A stretch of 64,000 nucleotides of DNA, from assembly GCA_003148945.1 (NCBI GenBank), contig QGGY01000014.1, positions 62,001 to 126,000 of the forward strand, written 5' to 3'. Within the stretch, counting starts at the first letter, position 1. Each line of letters starts with the position of its first letter. Source of the DNA: Murimonas intestini (GTDB lineage Bacteria; Bacillota; Clostridia; Lachnospirales; Lachnospiraceae). Both the position numbers and the translations under genes were made by a program. This document shows positions 34,331-43,890 of the stretch, piece by piece. The notes under the pieces are model-generated. The model saw nothing but the letters and a program-made list of their open reading frames with translations, was not told the DNA's origin and made no database searches.

Positions 34331-35864
34331 TCAGATACTCACTGGGCGGAAGCCCCGTAGCTTTTTTAAATTGCTTGCTGAAGTAGCTGGCGCTTGCGAA
34401 ACCTGTTTTTTCTGCCACGTAGCTGACATTTTCCACGTGGTCCTGAAAGAGTGAAATAGCTTTCTCTATACGTACCTTGTTTAGAAAATCATTGATGGTC
34501 ATCTGCTTATCACGCTTGAAGCAGTAACAGATATAACTGTAATTCAGATAGAGCGCATTGGCAATATCGGTGATCGTTAGCTCCGGGTTGCCATAGTGTC
34601 TGAGAATATAATTTTCCACGCATATTGTGACATCTGAGTATTCATCATTCCCTGAAATGCTTGTGACAGAATTTTTGTAGATCAGTATGATCCAGTCGCG
34701 GATGGCATCCAGGCTTTTCATATTATTTAAAGTATCTAGGATACTGCCGTGGCCGCCTGTGACTGATATGGGGGAGGAGGACTGAGCGCTCAGTGATTCT
34801 GTGAGCAGATTCAGCAGAGACAGGGTCTGGAGGATAATATTGTCCCAGAGCGCTTTCTCATCTTCCATCTTTTGATAAATACTTGTAAGCAGAACTTCCA
34901 GATTGTCAGTATCTTTAGCGGTGATCATGGACTTCAGCTGGTTTTTTTGTTTGGCATCCATGGTGGCCGGAGCGGCTGCTGACTTCAGGTTCTGGTACTG
35001 TATGGCACGCTGCTTCAGGACAGAACAGTTCTGAAGGGCGATACAGGCTTCATGGTAGGAGAGGTAGAGATCCTCAGGTCCCCTGCAGATGTCTCCAATG
35101 CCTGCAGAGAGGGTGACGCCTTCCTTTTCTGCTGCGGCAAGTACCTGGCAGACCCGCTGTGGAAATACATTCTGTGCATTTCCGTCAAAGATAAAGAAGA
35201 GCCTGCTCTTTGTGTCAAGGCAGCATATATACCCCTCTCTTCCGATACTTTTGCGGATGTTATCAAGAAGAAGGCGCAGTTTCTCCTTGGGGAGAATGGA
35301 TGCAGGTTCGAAGAGGGCGGCAATATAAGACTGGTAGCCGGGCAGCAGGCGGTCAGCCAGCTTGTGGTCATACTGGTCGATATTCTGCACGCTGAAGTTA
35401 CAATTGACCAGGTCATTATAGTATCCCTCCAGGATAAAACGCTCATTTTCATTCTCAAGGCTTTTCATATGGCTGTTCAGAGTGTCCTCCTGCTGGATCT
35501 CCCTGCTCAGTTCATCCAGAGCCGAGCAGAGGTTCTGGTAATTGATAGGCTTTAAGATATAGTCAGATACCCCCAGGCGTATTGCCTGCTGGGCATATTT
35601 AAATTCATCATACCCTGTCAGGATGATATACCGGCATTCCAGCTGGTTTTCACAAAGCCTTGATATCAGTTCAAGGCCGTTAAGCTTTGGCATATTGATA
35701 TCTACGATTGCTATGTCAGGGGGATCAGCCATCATCATTTCCAGTGCTGTCTGTCCATTATTAGCTTCGCCTGAGACAACAAGCCCGTGTTCCTCCCAGG
35801 GAAGGCTGTTTTTCAGGGAAAGCCTTTCATAATACTCATCGTCTACAAGAAATACTTTTAACAT
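34320..35864 (-). CDS. YesN-type AraC response regulator
   Basis: 514 residues. Receiver domain with Asp in DIAIVDINMPKLNGLE (about 54) and Lys in VSDYILKPINY; a central region of about 270 residues; C-terminal AraC/XylS double HTH (ITDIANALYLNYSYICYCFKR and VSYVAEKTGFASASYFSKQFKK). Such regulators sit next to sugar importers in Firmicutes and activate them when the partner kinase senses the sugar. The kinase gene lies just upstream on the same strand, 53 bases away. Confidence 0.92.
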   Translation of the reverse strand: MLKVFLVDDEYYERLSLKNSLPWEEHGLVVSGEANNGQTALEMMMADPPDIAIVDINMPKLNGLELISRLCENQLECRYIILTGYDEFKYAQQAIRLGVSDYILKPINYQNLCSALDELSREIQQEDTLNSHMKSLENENERFILEGYYNDLVNCNFSVQNIDQYDHKLADRLLPGYQSYIAALFEPASILPKEKLRLLLDNIRKSIGREGYICCLDTKSRLFFIFDGNAQNVFPQRVCQVLAAAEKEGVTLSAGIGDICRGPEDLYLSYHEACIALQNCSVLKQRAIQYQNLKSAAAPATMDAKQKNQLKSMITAKDTDNLEVLLTSIYQKMEDEKALWDNIILQTLSLLNLLTESLSAQSSSPISVTGGHGSILDTLNNMKSLDAIRDWIILIYKNSVTSISGNDEYSDVTICVENYILRHYGNPELTITDIANALYLNYSYICYCFKRDKQMTINDFLNKVRIEKAISLFQDHVENVSYVAEKTGFASASYFSKQFKKATGLPPSEYLKTI

Positions 35865-35917
35865 GATACTTCCTCCTCATTCGTATGCTGATTTGTTTAC
35901 TGCTGTCCGTCATGCTT

Positions 35918-37714
35918 TTATTCCTTCTGTGCCGGAAAGGAGATAGAGATACAGGTATATTCACCGGCGGAACTGTCGATATGGAAGGTTACCTGGTCAT
36001 TATAATGGATACAGAGACGCTTTATGACACTGGCCAGGCCGAAATGGTCTTCGATTTCTTTCTGGGATATCCTGTCAGCACGAATAGCTTCAGTGAGCTC
36101 CTGCTTTTTCTGTTCCGTGATCCCGTTTCCCGTGTCAAATACTTCAAAAACGATCCGCTCTTTGTCAAGGTATCCGCTGACGCAGACCATACCTTTATCT
36201 CCTTTCTCCTTGATGCCGTGATAGATGGCATTTTCTATAAGCGGCTGCAGAGTCAGCTTGGGAATGGAGAAATCATAGATGGCCGGGCTGAATGCAAGGA
36301 CATAGTCCATGAATTCAATATATCTCATCTTCTGCAGGCAGAGGTAGCTCTCGATCAGCTGTATTTCTTTGGAGATGCTGATAATGCTGGAGCCGTTATT
36401 CAGTGAGATCCTGTAGAAGCTGGCCAGATTTTCCACAGTCTTCATGGCCTCCTGGTTCATATTGCAGCGGATCATACTGTTTATCATTTCCAGAACATTA
36501 TATAAAAAATGTGGTTTTACCTGTTCCTGGACCATCTGAAGTTCCATTTTCCGCTTCATTTTCTGCTGTGCCTTTTGTTGTGCCATCAGCTCCTGTATCC
36601 TGTCCAGAAGGGAATTAAAAGTAATGCCCAGCTCAGCAATCTCATCCTTTGTTCTGGGGTGCGTCCTGATAGAGAGATCCCCGTCTTTCACACGGTTCAT
36701 GATATTTTTGAGAGATACCACAGGTTTTGTCTGGAAACGGGATATTACAACTGCAAATACAATGGCGAATAAGATCCCATAGAGTGTAAATGTCATAAGC
36801 GTTGGAAACGTAGTTGTCAGGTTATCCTTCAGCACCTTGTAGGAGGATACAGAAAGGAGCTGGACGTCCAGCGGGGAAAAACTTTTTGTGGTAACGATGA
36901 GAGGATCATCTGCCTGCTGGATAATAACACTGCTGTCCTCGAGCAGAAGGCTGTAGCTGATCTGCATCTCTGAGAAAAGACTGGTGTAGATAGGGAGGTC
37001 CTGTTTGCTTGCCAGGATATAATTGCCCTCCAGCACATAGATATTGTCTGAGTAGACTTTTAGCAGTTCTTTCAATTTTGACATATCTACAAATAAGGCT
37101 ATATACCCTAATAGCTCACCCTCAGGAGTATGGGAGGGGACAAGCAGGGCAAAGACCTTCTCCACGGAAGAGTCATTTAAAAATTCTATAGAGAAAGTCT
37201 TTGTCCAGTAAACATGTTCCCCTGTCACTCCCCTCATCAGTGTCTTATTAAAGAAATAGGTGAGCCTGTCCAGATTCAGATTCTGTTCACCGATAAAAAA
37301 ACCATCAGCATCCATCAGGGAGAGAGCACGCAGGGAAGGCAGGGCCCTGTGATAGGAGGAGAGAGGCGGCTGATTGTCCATGGACTTGTATATGATCCTG
37401 CCGTTTTCTGCTGACTCAGAGCGTGCGGAGGCGAGGAAAGAGATAATATCTTCATCATGGGCGATGATCTTTCCTATGGACTCTATAGATTCCATATAAG
37501 TATCAAGTGCAGCAGCATACGTATCCAGAGTGACCAGGTCGGAACTCTGCTTTTGTGCCAGGGATAAAGTGATATTGCTTTCTCTGGCAATAAAGAAGAA
37601 GGCACAGATAGGAACAACTATCAGAAGAAAGGTAACGATGAAGTATTTTACTGCTATAGAGTGTATGTTCAGCCTTTTCATAAGATCTTCCTTTCGAATA
37701 TACTCTTTATCCAT
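35918..37714 (-). CDS. YesM-type sensor histidine kinase
   Basis: 598 residues. TM1 near 23-43, extracytoplasmic dCache-like sensor to about 300, TM2 near 308-328, HAMP domain with IMNRVKDGDLSIRTH, then the His-kinase domain of the LytS/YesM class (EQVKPHFLYNVLEMINSMI) and ATPase (PLIENAIYHGI; DTGNGI). It forms a pair with the AraC-type regulator downstream. Divergent to the sugar importer, so it most likely controls that operon and the GH116 genes. Confidence 0.92.
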   Translation of the reverse strand: MDKEYIRKEDLMKRLNIHSIAVKYFIVTFLLIVVPICAFFFIARESNITLSLAQKQSSDLVTLDTYAAALDTYMESIESIGKIIAHDEDIISFLASARSESAENGRIIYKSMDNQPPLSSYHRALPSLRALSLMDADGFFIGEQNLNLDRLTYFFNKTLMRGVTGEHVYWTKTFSIEFLNDSSVEKVFALLVPSHTPEGELLGYIALFVDMSKLKELLKVYSDNIYVLEGNYILASKQDLPIYTSLFSEMQISYSLLLEDSSVIIQQADDPLIVTTKSFSPLDVQLLSVSSYKVLKDNLTTTFPTLMTFTLYGILFAIVFAVVISRFQTKPVVSLKNIMNRVKDGDLSIRTHPRTKDEIAELGITFNSLLDRIQELMAQQKAQQKMKRKMELQMVQEQVKPHFLYNVLEMINSMIRCNMNQEAMKTVENLASFYRISLNNGSSIISISKEIQLIESYLCLQKMRYIEFMDYVLAFSPAIYDFSIPKLTLQPLIENAIYHGIKEKGDKGMVCVSGYLDKERIVFEVFDTGNGITEQKKQELTEAIRADRISQKEIEDHFGLASVIKRLCIHYNDQVTFHIDSSAGEYTCISISFPAQKE

Positions 37715-37826
37715 CTTTGACAGTTTTATCGGGTCTGCTTGCGCTTATTATATCATGATTTTAAAGGCTTCTGAATCATTTTGGAATAACATCCGAGAAT
37801 TTTACAAGTGTATGGAGAATAGTTCA

Positions 37827-37855
37827 TTTACTTTTACACGGTCAGATTTTATACT
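37827..37855 (+). promoter_or_regulatory. Candidate promoter of the sugar importer
   Basis: TTTACT (37827-37832), 17-base spacer, TATACT (37850-37855). It lies in the gap between the divergent yesM-like gene and the binding-protein gene. A weak -35 is usual for activator-dependent promoters. Confidence 0.4.
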
Positions 37856-37984
37856 GTGTTTAACAGCAATGGTCCAGCCAGATGATATGACATAGGGCAG
37901 GCCATTACAGGGGCATGCAGCCGGCCGGCTATCCCTGGAGTTATTTGGCAGTTAATATTGATAAAGATTGGGAGGAAATGCGAA

Positions 37985-39316
37985 ATGAAAAAAAAGGTGA
38001 TTGCTTTATTAATGAGTACGTGTATGATGCTTGGGCTTGCAGCAGGCGGAACTGTGGCAGCTGCTGATCCGGATCAGGCAGGCGTAAAAAAGAATGAAGT
38101 GACTAGGACAAAAGCAGGAAGTTCTGATGTGACACTGACCCTTGCAATGTGCGGTGACGGAACTACGAAAGAGTCCCTGGACAAACTGCTTGCGCAGTAC
38201 ACTGAAGAAACAGGGGTGAAGGTAGATACAATCTTTATCGCAAGCAACTGGGGAGAGTACTGTACGAAGATCCAGACAATGGTAGGAGGCGGAGACGATC
38301 TTGACTGTGCGATCCTGGCAATCGAAGGCGTGGCAAAATTCCTGGATATGGGCATAGCTGAACCGATCGACGACTGGATTGCCGCTAATAAAGAGATATC
38401 GGATGCTATCTTAAGTGACACCAGCCCGTCCTTCCAGGATGTATTTAAGGATGACGAGGGCAATACATATGCATTCCCGTTCTCCTTCAATAATGTAGTA
38501 ATGCATTTTAACACCAGCCGTCTTGAGGAGGCAGGACTTGAGCTTCCGGCAGCCGACTGGACAAAGGATCAGTTCCTTGAGTATTGTGAGAAGCTGACAA
38601 CAGAAAAAGACGGTGTTAAACAGTATGCAGTAGCAGTTCCATATGGCGAGTATTTCTGTGCAGAAGCCTGGCTGTATAATAACGGAGCTTCTTATATGAA
38701 CGAAGATTTTACAGAGAGCACAATTAACTCTCCGGAAGCTGTAGAAGTGTTCCAGCTGTGGCAGGACCTGATCTATGAATATGGATATGCTCCTATACCA
38801 GAGGAAAATGTAAGCGCTATTGCCCAGATCATCAATGGACAGGTAGCCATGGGATCATGGGGACGCTGGCCGACCGCAAACTATATAGCGGATGATTTTA
38901 AAGACGTGGCGATCCAGTATCTTCCTACATTCACAGTTAACCAGCAGATCGGCGGCGTGGACGGTATCTTCACACTGAAGAATTCCAAACATATCGAAGA
39001 GGCAAAGGAACTGGCTGCATGGATGTCGCAGGCTGATTTTGAAGGGCAGTATCTGTCATCAGGCAATATCCCGGCACTGCATTCTCTGGCACAGACAAAG
39101 ATCTCAGACCTTGGAATTCCTGAAAACTACGAGATATTCTATCTGGATTCAAATACCGATATCTATAAACCGGTCAGTGCACCGCCTCAGTTTACTGAAT
39201 GCTCAAATATTGTGCTGACAGCAATCTCTGATATCTGTGTGAATAAGTCAGATGTGCAGGAGACGCTGGATAATGCTGCTGAAGAGATGAACGCAGTCCT
39301 GGCTGATAACAAATAA
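37985..39316 (+). CDS. Sugar ABC transporter substrate-binding protein
   Basis: 443 residues from ATG 37985, 9 bases after GGGAGG. Family 1 extracellular solute-binding protein: TLAMCGDGTTKESLDKLLAQY early, AFPFSFNNVVMHFNTSRLEEAGL, and AMGSWGRWPTANYI in the second lobe. The signal peptide ends LGLAAGGTVAAA and lacks the Cys that such proteins usually have in the lipobox (LAACGG type). The mature form may therefore be soluble or anchored by an uncleaved helix. A hairpin terminator separates it from the permeases. Confidence 0.9.
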   Translation: MKKKVIALLMSTCMMLGLAAGGTVAAADPDQAGVKKNEVTRTKAGSSDVTLTLAMCGDGTTKESLDKLLAQYTEETGVKVDTIFIASNWGEYCTKIQTMVGGGDDLDCAILAIEGVAKFLDMGIAEPIDDWIAANKEISDAILSDTSPSFQDVFKDDEGNTYAFPFSFNNVVMHFNTSRLEEAGLELPAADWTKDQFLEYCEKLTTEKDGVKQYAVAVPYGEYFCAEAWLYNNGASYMNEDFTESTINSPEAVEVFQLWQDLIYEYGYAPIPEENVSAIAQIINGQVAMGSWGRWPTANYIADDFKDVAIQYLPTFTVNQQIGGVDGIFTLKNSKHIEEAKELAAWMSQADFEGQYLSSGNIPALHSLAQTKISDLGIPENYEIFYLDSNTDIYKPVSAPPQFTECSNIVLTAISDICVNKSDVQETLDNAAEEMNAVLADNK

Positions 39317-39325
39317 GCAGGGGTA

Positions 39326-39361
39326 AGAGGGTGCCTTTAAATAACAGACACCCTCTTTTTA
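39326..39361 (+). terminator. Intercistronic terminator between binding protein and permeases
   Basis: AGAGGGTG pairs with CACCCTCT, followed by TTTTT. Partial read-through would give more binding protein than permease, a common arrangement in sugar importers. Confidence 0.75.
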
Positions 39362-39382
39362 TTCCAGAGAGAGGGGAATTCT

Positions 39383-40300
39383 ATGAAAACCGTAACAAAA
39401 ACAGCCGGCAATTATGCGGCTAAGAAGAAAAGAAAAGATACAATATCGGCTTATATTTTCCTGGCACCGGCACTTATCAGCTTTGGACTGTTCATAGGGC
39501 TGCCTGTAATTCTGTCAGCTGTGCTGTCATTTTTTAAATATAACCTTGTAAATCCGCCCCAATTCGTAGGGCTTGAAAATATTAAGAAGATGTTTACCGA
39601 TAAAGGGCTGTTCACCGCATTTGGGAATACCTTTAAATTTCTGTTGATACTGTGTCCTATCCACTGCGGACTTGGCATGATACTGGCATTTATGGTGTAC
39701 AGGGCCAAACGTTTCCAATTCTTTTTCAGAAGTGCTATTTATTTTCCTTCAATTGTGACAACAGCATCAGTTGCTATCGCATGGGGGTATCTGTTCTCTA
39801 CGGATATGGGTGCTATCAACTACTTTGTGAGGCTCCTGGGAGGGACAAATATTCCATGGCTGACAGACAGAGTGGTGGTCTATGTGACAATAGCCCTGTT
39901 CAGTTTCTGGAAGTTTATCGGGACTACATTCCTGTATTATTTCATAGGTATGCAGAATATACCTGATGTCTATTATGAGGCTGCCCAGATCGACGGGGCA
40001 GGTATTATCCAGACGTTCCGGCACATTACGCTTCCTCTGCTTAGCCCAACGATCTTTTTCGTGATCATAACTAATATTGTCAGCGTATTCCAGATCTTTG
40101 ACGAGCCTTACCTGCTGACAAATGGAGGTCCCGGCACTGCCACACGGACGATCGCACTGGAGATATACCAGACAGCCTTCCAGGATATGAATATCGGATA
40201 TGGGGGAACGATTTCCTTTGTCCTATTCCTGATAATCCTGGTGATAACCATAATCCAGTTTAAGGGACAGAATAAATGGGTGGTGTATGACTATGAATAA
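39383..40300 (+). CDS. Sugar ABC transporter permease (MalF/UgpA type)
   Basis: 305 residues with six predicted helices; the first begins ISAYIFLAPALISFGLFIGLP, the standard opening of this family. The EAA loop that touches the ATPase reads YYEAAQIDGAGIIQTFRHITLPLL. No ATPase gene lies in the locus, so the pump must use a shared ATPase (MsmX type). The stop overlaps the next gene. Confidence 0.93.
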   Translation: MKTVTKTAGNYAAKKKRKDTISAYIFLAPALISFGLFIGLPVILSAVLSFFKYNLVNPPQFVGLENIKKMFTDKGLFTAFGNTFKFLLILCPIHCGLGMILAFMVYRAKRFQFFFRSAIYFPSIVTTASVAIAWGYLFSTDMGAINYFVRLLGGTNIPWLTDRVVVYVTIALFSFWKFIGTTFLYYFIGMQNIPDVYYEAAQIDGAGIIQTFRHITLPLLSPTIFFVIITNIVSVFQIFDEPYLLTNGGPGTATRTIALEIYQTAFQDMNIGYGGTISFVLFLIILVITIIQFKGQNKWVVYDYE

Positions 40301-41126
40301 AATAAAAAATAAAATTCCGCAGATATGCCTTATTATATTTTTGCTTTTGCTGTGCATTATAATGCTGGCGCCTTTTGCATGGATACTGTCCACCTCTCTG
40401 AGGCTGCCAAAAGAATCTTTTAAGCTGCCGCCGTCTTTTTTGCCGACCAGCTTTCACTTTGAGAACTATAAAGAGGTTTTCAGGCAGTTCCCGTTCGGAC
40501 AGGTTATCTTCAACAGCTTGAAGATCGCTGTCATAGTAGTGATAGCAAATACATTCATTTCCACAATGGCAGGCTACGCTTTTGCCAGGATTGATTTTAA
40601 AGGAAAAAATGTTGTATTTCTGATCATCCTTTCAGGAATGATGATACCTGTGCAGGCAAAGCTGATCCCTACATATATAGTAATGTCAAAGATGGGATTC
40701 GTGGGTACACATATGTCGCTGATATTGCCAGCGATCATAAGCCCGCTGAATATTTTCTTCGTGAGGCAGTATATGAAGACAATACCAGCCAGCTATGAGG
40801 ATGCGGCGTATATAGACGGGGCGGGAAGGTTCCGAATTTATTTTACAATCTTTCTGCCAATGTCCAAGTCAGTGATCGTCATGACGTCCCTGCTTACATT
40901 CCTGGCATCCTGGAATGATTTTATAAATCCGCTGATCTTCCTTTCCAAATACGAGAGGATGACACTGCCCCTGGGACTGAAAATATTGAGCGGAGCTATG
41001 GGGACCGGAAGTGTTTCAGTGGTGCTGGCCGGTGTCACCATGTCTCTGATCATACCGACGCTGCTCTATCTGTTTGGGCAGAAGCACATTATGCAGAGTG
41101 TAGTCATGTCAGGATTGAAGACTTGA
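40287..41126 (+). CDS. Sugar ABC transporter permease (MalG/UgpE type)
   Basis: 279 residues, six predicted helices. The N-terminal MLAPFAWILSTSLRLPKE and the EAA loop SYEDAAYIDGAGRFRIYFTIFLPM define the family. The ATG at 40287 (or 40293) overlaps the previous gene by 14 bases. Followed by the second GH116 gene behind a strong AAAGGAGG site, so transport and hydrolysis are encoded on one message. Confidence 0.93.
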   Translation: MTMNKIKNKIPQICLIIFLLLLCIIMLAPFAWILSTSLRLPKESFKLPPSFLPTSFHFENYKEVFRQFPFGQVIFNSLKIAVIVVIANTFISTMAGYAFARIDFKGKNVVFLIILSGMMIPVQAKLIPTYIVMSKMGFVGTHMSLILPAIISPLNIFFVRQYMKTIPASYEDAAYIDGAGRFRIYFTIFLPMSKSVIVMTSLLTFLASWNDFINPLIFLSKYERMTLPLGLKILSGAMGTGSVSVVLAGVTMSLIIPTLLYLFGQKHIMQSVVMSGLKT

Positions 41127-41154
41127 CATGCAGCAGAAAAAGGAGGACAAAATA

Positions 41155-43605
41155 ATGAATGCATTCCGTTATGATACAATTAAAAAAAATACTAAGAAGT
41201 ACACCAATAAGGACAGGGCTTTCAGAGCCCTGCTGGGAGGAATAGGCACAGGAAATATATCTCTGGACGGGGACGGCAGGCTGTGTGACTTTGAGATCAT
41301 GAACCATCCTGACAAGAAGCTGAAGATCCCATATACATTTTTTTCCCTGTGGTGCAGGGAAGAGGGGAAAGATTCCAGGGCCTTTGTGCTGGAAGCTGAG
41401 CCGGGAGGCTTAAGTGAGAAAGCTCTGGGCTATCCCACAGGAGAGCTCTACGGCCTGCCCAGAATGGACAGCTGTGAGATAGAGACAAATTATCCTTTCT
41501 TTAAGTACAACTTTAAAAGAGAAGGGCTTCCGCTGAAGATCACTATGGAAGCATACACGCCATTTATTCCTCTTGATGAGAAAAATTCCGGCATCCCGGG
41601 ATATTCAGTGGAGTACTGCATAGAGAATATGTCTGACAGACCTGCTGAGGTATCAGTGTGTTCATCCATGTATAACTTTACAGGATTTACTTCTTATGAC
41701 GGTTATGACCGCCTCTGTGTGGATGGAATGCCGGAAAATGATGTTCTGCAGGGAGAGGGATATACAGGAGTTCTGTTCAGGAACAGGGGAGCGGATCCGG
41801 AGGCTGTGAATTACGGAACACTGGCTCTTGCGTGTACCGGGAAAAATATAACATTAAAACCATGCTGGCAGGCAGGAGGATGGTGGGATGGAGCAGAAGA
41901 ATTCTGGCAGGATTTCCGGGAAGACGGAAAACTGAACGCAGATGTAGCTACTGATGCAGTAGGTTCGAATATCGGCTCGGCGGATGTCCCCAAGGTGGTG
42001 GGATCTGTCTGCAGCACTGAGACAATAAGACCGGGAGAATGCGCGCATTTCACCTTCTACTTCACATGGAGCTTTCCAAACAGATACGGATGGTGGCCTG
42101 ATGGCCATGCCAGGGAAGAAGATAAGCCCCAGCATGACAAGATATGGAAAAATTATTACAGTACAGTGTGGAAGGATGCACCTGATGCCCTGAAGTATAT
42201 GTTTGAAAATGCGGAGGAGCTGAAGGGACGCAGCAGGGATTTCTCGAATGCCCTCTACAGCACTACATTAGATGCAGATGTGATAGAATCTCTTGTATCG
42301 GCCATCACTGTACTGCGCTCTAATACATGTTTCCGCATTGGCGACGGCAGATTTTTCGCATGGGAGGGCTGTTTTGAACATGCGGGGAGCTGTGCAGGCA
42401 CATGTACACATGTCTGGAATTATGCCCAGGCCCTTGCATTCCTGTTCCCCTATCTGGAAATAAGCGCCAGAAAGACTGAATTTCTTCAGGAGACTGATGA
42501 AGAGGGAAATATGGCCTTCAGGGCTAAAAGGCTTCTGGATGGCAGCAAGTGGGAGATGCTTCCGGCTACGGACGGCCAGCTGGGCAGCATCCTGCGTGTG
42601 TACAGAGAGTGGAAGATGACAGGAGACGATTCCTTCCTCAGGGAGGTATGGGACAAAGTAGTGTCAGCTATGGAGTTCTCTCTCAGAACGTGGGATTCAG
42701 ACGGCGACTTTGTGCTTGATGACCAACAGCATAATACATACGATATTGAATTTTACGGCTTGAATTCGCTCACCAATTCTATACTTTATGCTGCGCTTGC
42801 TGCATGCAGCAGCATGGCGGAATATTTGGGAGAAACAAAAAGAGCATCCAGATACAGGAAGGCATGGGAAGAGGGCAGCAGAAGGATGGACGAGCTTCTG
42901 TGGAACGGTGAATGGTATGAACAGAAAATATCGCCGGAAGACCTGAACAGATATAAATACCAGTACGGGACAGGATGTCTGGCAGACCAGCTGCTGGGCC
43001 AGGAACTGGCTCATGTGTGCGGACTCGGCTATATTCTGCCGGAAGAACACGTGAAGAGCGCAGTACACTCTATTTACAGGCATAATTTCCTCAGAAGCAT
43101 GAAGGACCATGAAAGTGTACAGAGGACATACGCTTACCAGGATGAGGCAGGGCTGATACTCTGTTCATGGCCGAGAGGAGGAAGGCCAAAGCAGCCGTTT
43201 GTATACAGCGATGAGGTGTGGACAGGTATAGAGTATCAGGTGGCAGCCCATCTGATCTACGAGGGATATATAGAGGAAGGCATGGATATCGTCCATGCAG
43301 TACGCGGCAGATATGACGGCAGCAGGAGAAGCCCGTACAATGAAATAGAATGCGGCAACCACTATACAAGGTCAATGGCAGCATGGGGACTTCTGACAGC
43401 CCTGTCAGGATACAAATTTGACATGGTAAAGAAAGAGATATCTTTTGCGCCCCTCGTCAGCCAGGAAGATTTTTCATGCTTCTATTCTAACGGAAGCTCA
43501 TGGGGGATCTACAGGCAGAATGTGATGGAAAATGGAGAACTCAGCTATGAAGTGATACCTCTTTATGGGGATATGGATGGAGTTGCTGTGAATCCACGCA
43601 GCTGA
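41155..43605 (+). CDS. GH116 family glycosidase (second copy)
   Basis: 816 residues from ATG 41155, with AAAGGAGG just upstream; no signal peptide. Same layout as the first GH116 (LLGGIGTGNISLDGDG; SCAGTCTHVWNYAQALAFLFP; HNTYDIEFYG; GCLADQLLGQ, Asp about 611). At the site where the first copy has Glu in IMEG, this one has Asp in FVLDDQQ (about 522). The two enzymes are clearly paralogous but distant, so they probably have different substrates or one has changed chemistry. Confidence 0.87.
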   Translation: MNAFRYDTIKKNTKKYTNKDRAFRALLGGIGTGNISLDGDGRLCDFEIMNHPDKKLKIPYTFFSLWCREEGKDSRAFVLEAEPGGLSEKALGYPTGELYGLPRMDSCEIETNYPFFKYNFKREGLPLKITMEAYTPFIPLDEKNSGIPGYSVEYCIENMSDRPAEVSVCSSMYNFTGFTSYDGYDRLCVDGMPENDVLQGEGYTGVLFRNRGADPEAVNYGTLALACTGKNITLKPCWQAGGWWDGAEEFWQDFREDGKLNADVATDAVGSNIGSADVPKVVGSVCSTETIRPGECAHFTFYFTWSFPNRYGWWPDGHAREEDKPQHDKIWKNYYSTVWKDAPDALKYMFENAEELKGRSRDFSNALYSTTLDADVIESLVSAITVLRSNTCFRIGDGRFFAWEGCFEHAGSCAGTCTHVWNYAQALAFLFPYLEISARKTEFLQETDEEGNMAFRAKRLLDGSKWEMLPATDGQLGSILRVYREWKMTGDDSFLREVWDKVVSAMEFSLRTWDSDGDFVLDDQQHNTYDIEFYGLNSLTNSILYAALAACSSMAEYLGETKRASRYRKAWEEGSRRMDELLWNGEWYEQKISPEDLNRYKYQYGTGCLADQLLGQELAHVCGLGYILPEEHVKSAVHSIYRHNFLRSMKDHESVQRTYAYQDEAGLILCSWPRGGRPKQPFVYSDEVWTGIEYQVAAHLIYEGYIEEGMDIVHAVRGRYDGSRRSPYNEIECGNHYTRSMAAWGLLTALSGYKFDMVKKEISFAPLVSQEDFSCFYSNGSSWGIYRQNVMENGELSYEVIPLYGDMDGVAVNPRS

Positions 43606-43626
43606 TTATTTGGAGGATATATAGAA

Positions 43627-43688
43627 AGAGGACATTGCAATGAATATTCGCTGTTTGACAGGGAGGTTCAGAGCATTGTCCTCTTTTT
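43627..43688 (+). terminator. Rho-independent terminator after second GH116
   Basis: AGAGGACATTGC and GCATTGTCCTCT pair with one mismatch around a long loop; TTTTT follows. Confidence 0.65.
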
Positions 43689-43819
43689 CATGCTCTGTAA
43701 AATGTAAGAAATATTGATATTGATAAAATATCTGAATAGTAAAAGAGAAAGAGAGAGATAGTTGAAAATAAATATATATAATAATTATAATAAATTAACC
43801 GTTAAGTAATATAAAAATA

Positions 43820-43848
43820 TTGAGATAACATATGAGGTATGTTAAAAT
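43820..43848 (+). promoter_or_regulatory. Promoter of the single-domain lipoprotein
   Basis: TTGAGA (43820-43825), 17-base spacer, TAAAAT (43843-43848) with TGT before it. It is strongly similar to the promoter at 29525-29553. Confidence 0.55.
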
Positions 43849-43890
43849 ATAAATAATAAATTTTTCACTGCTGAGGAAGGGGTGTGGGTA

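Noticed and set aside
35015-35458. Frame of 147 codons overlapping the yesN-like gene
   Set aside because: Fully inside the real gene on the same strand in another frame, no start site and no recognisable domain.
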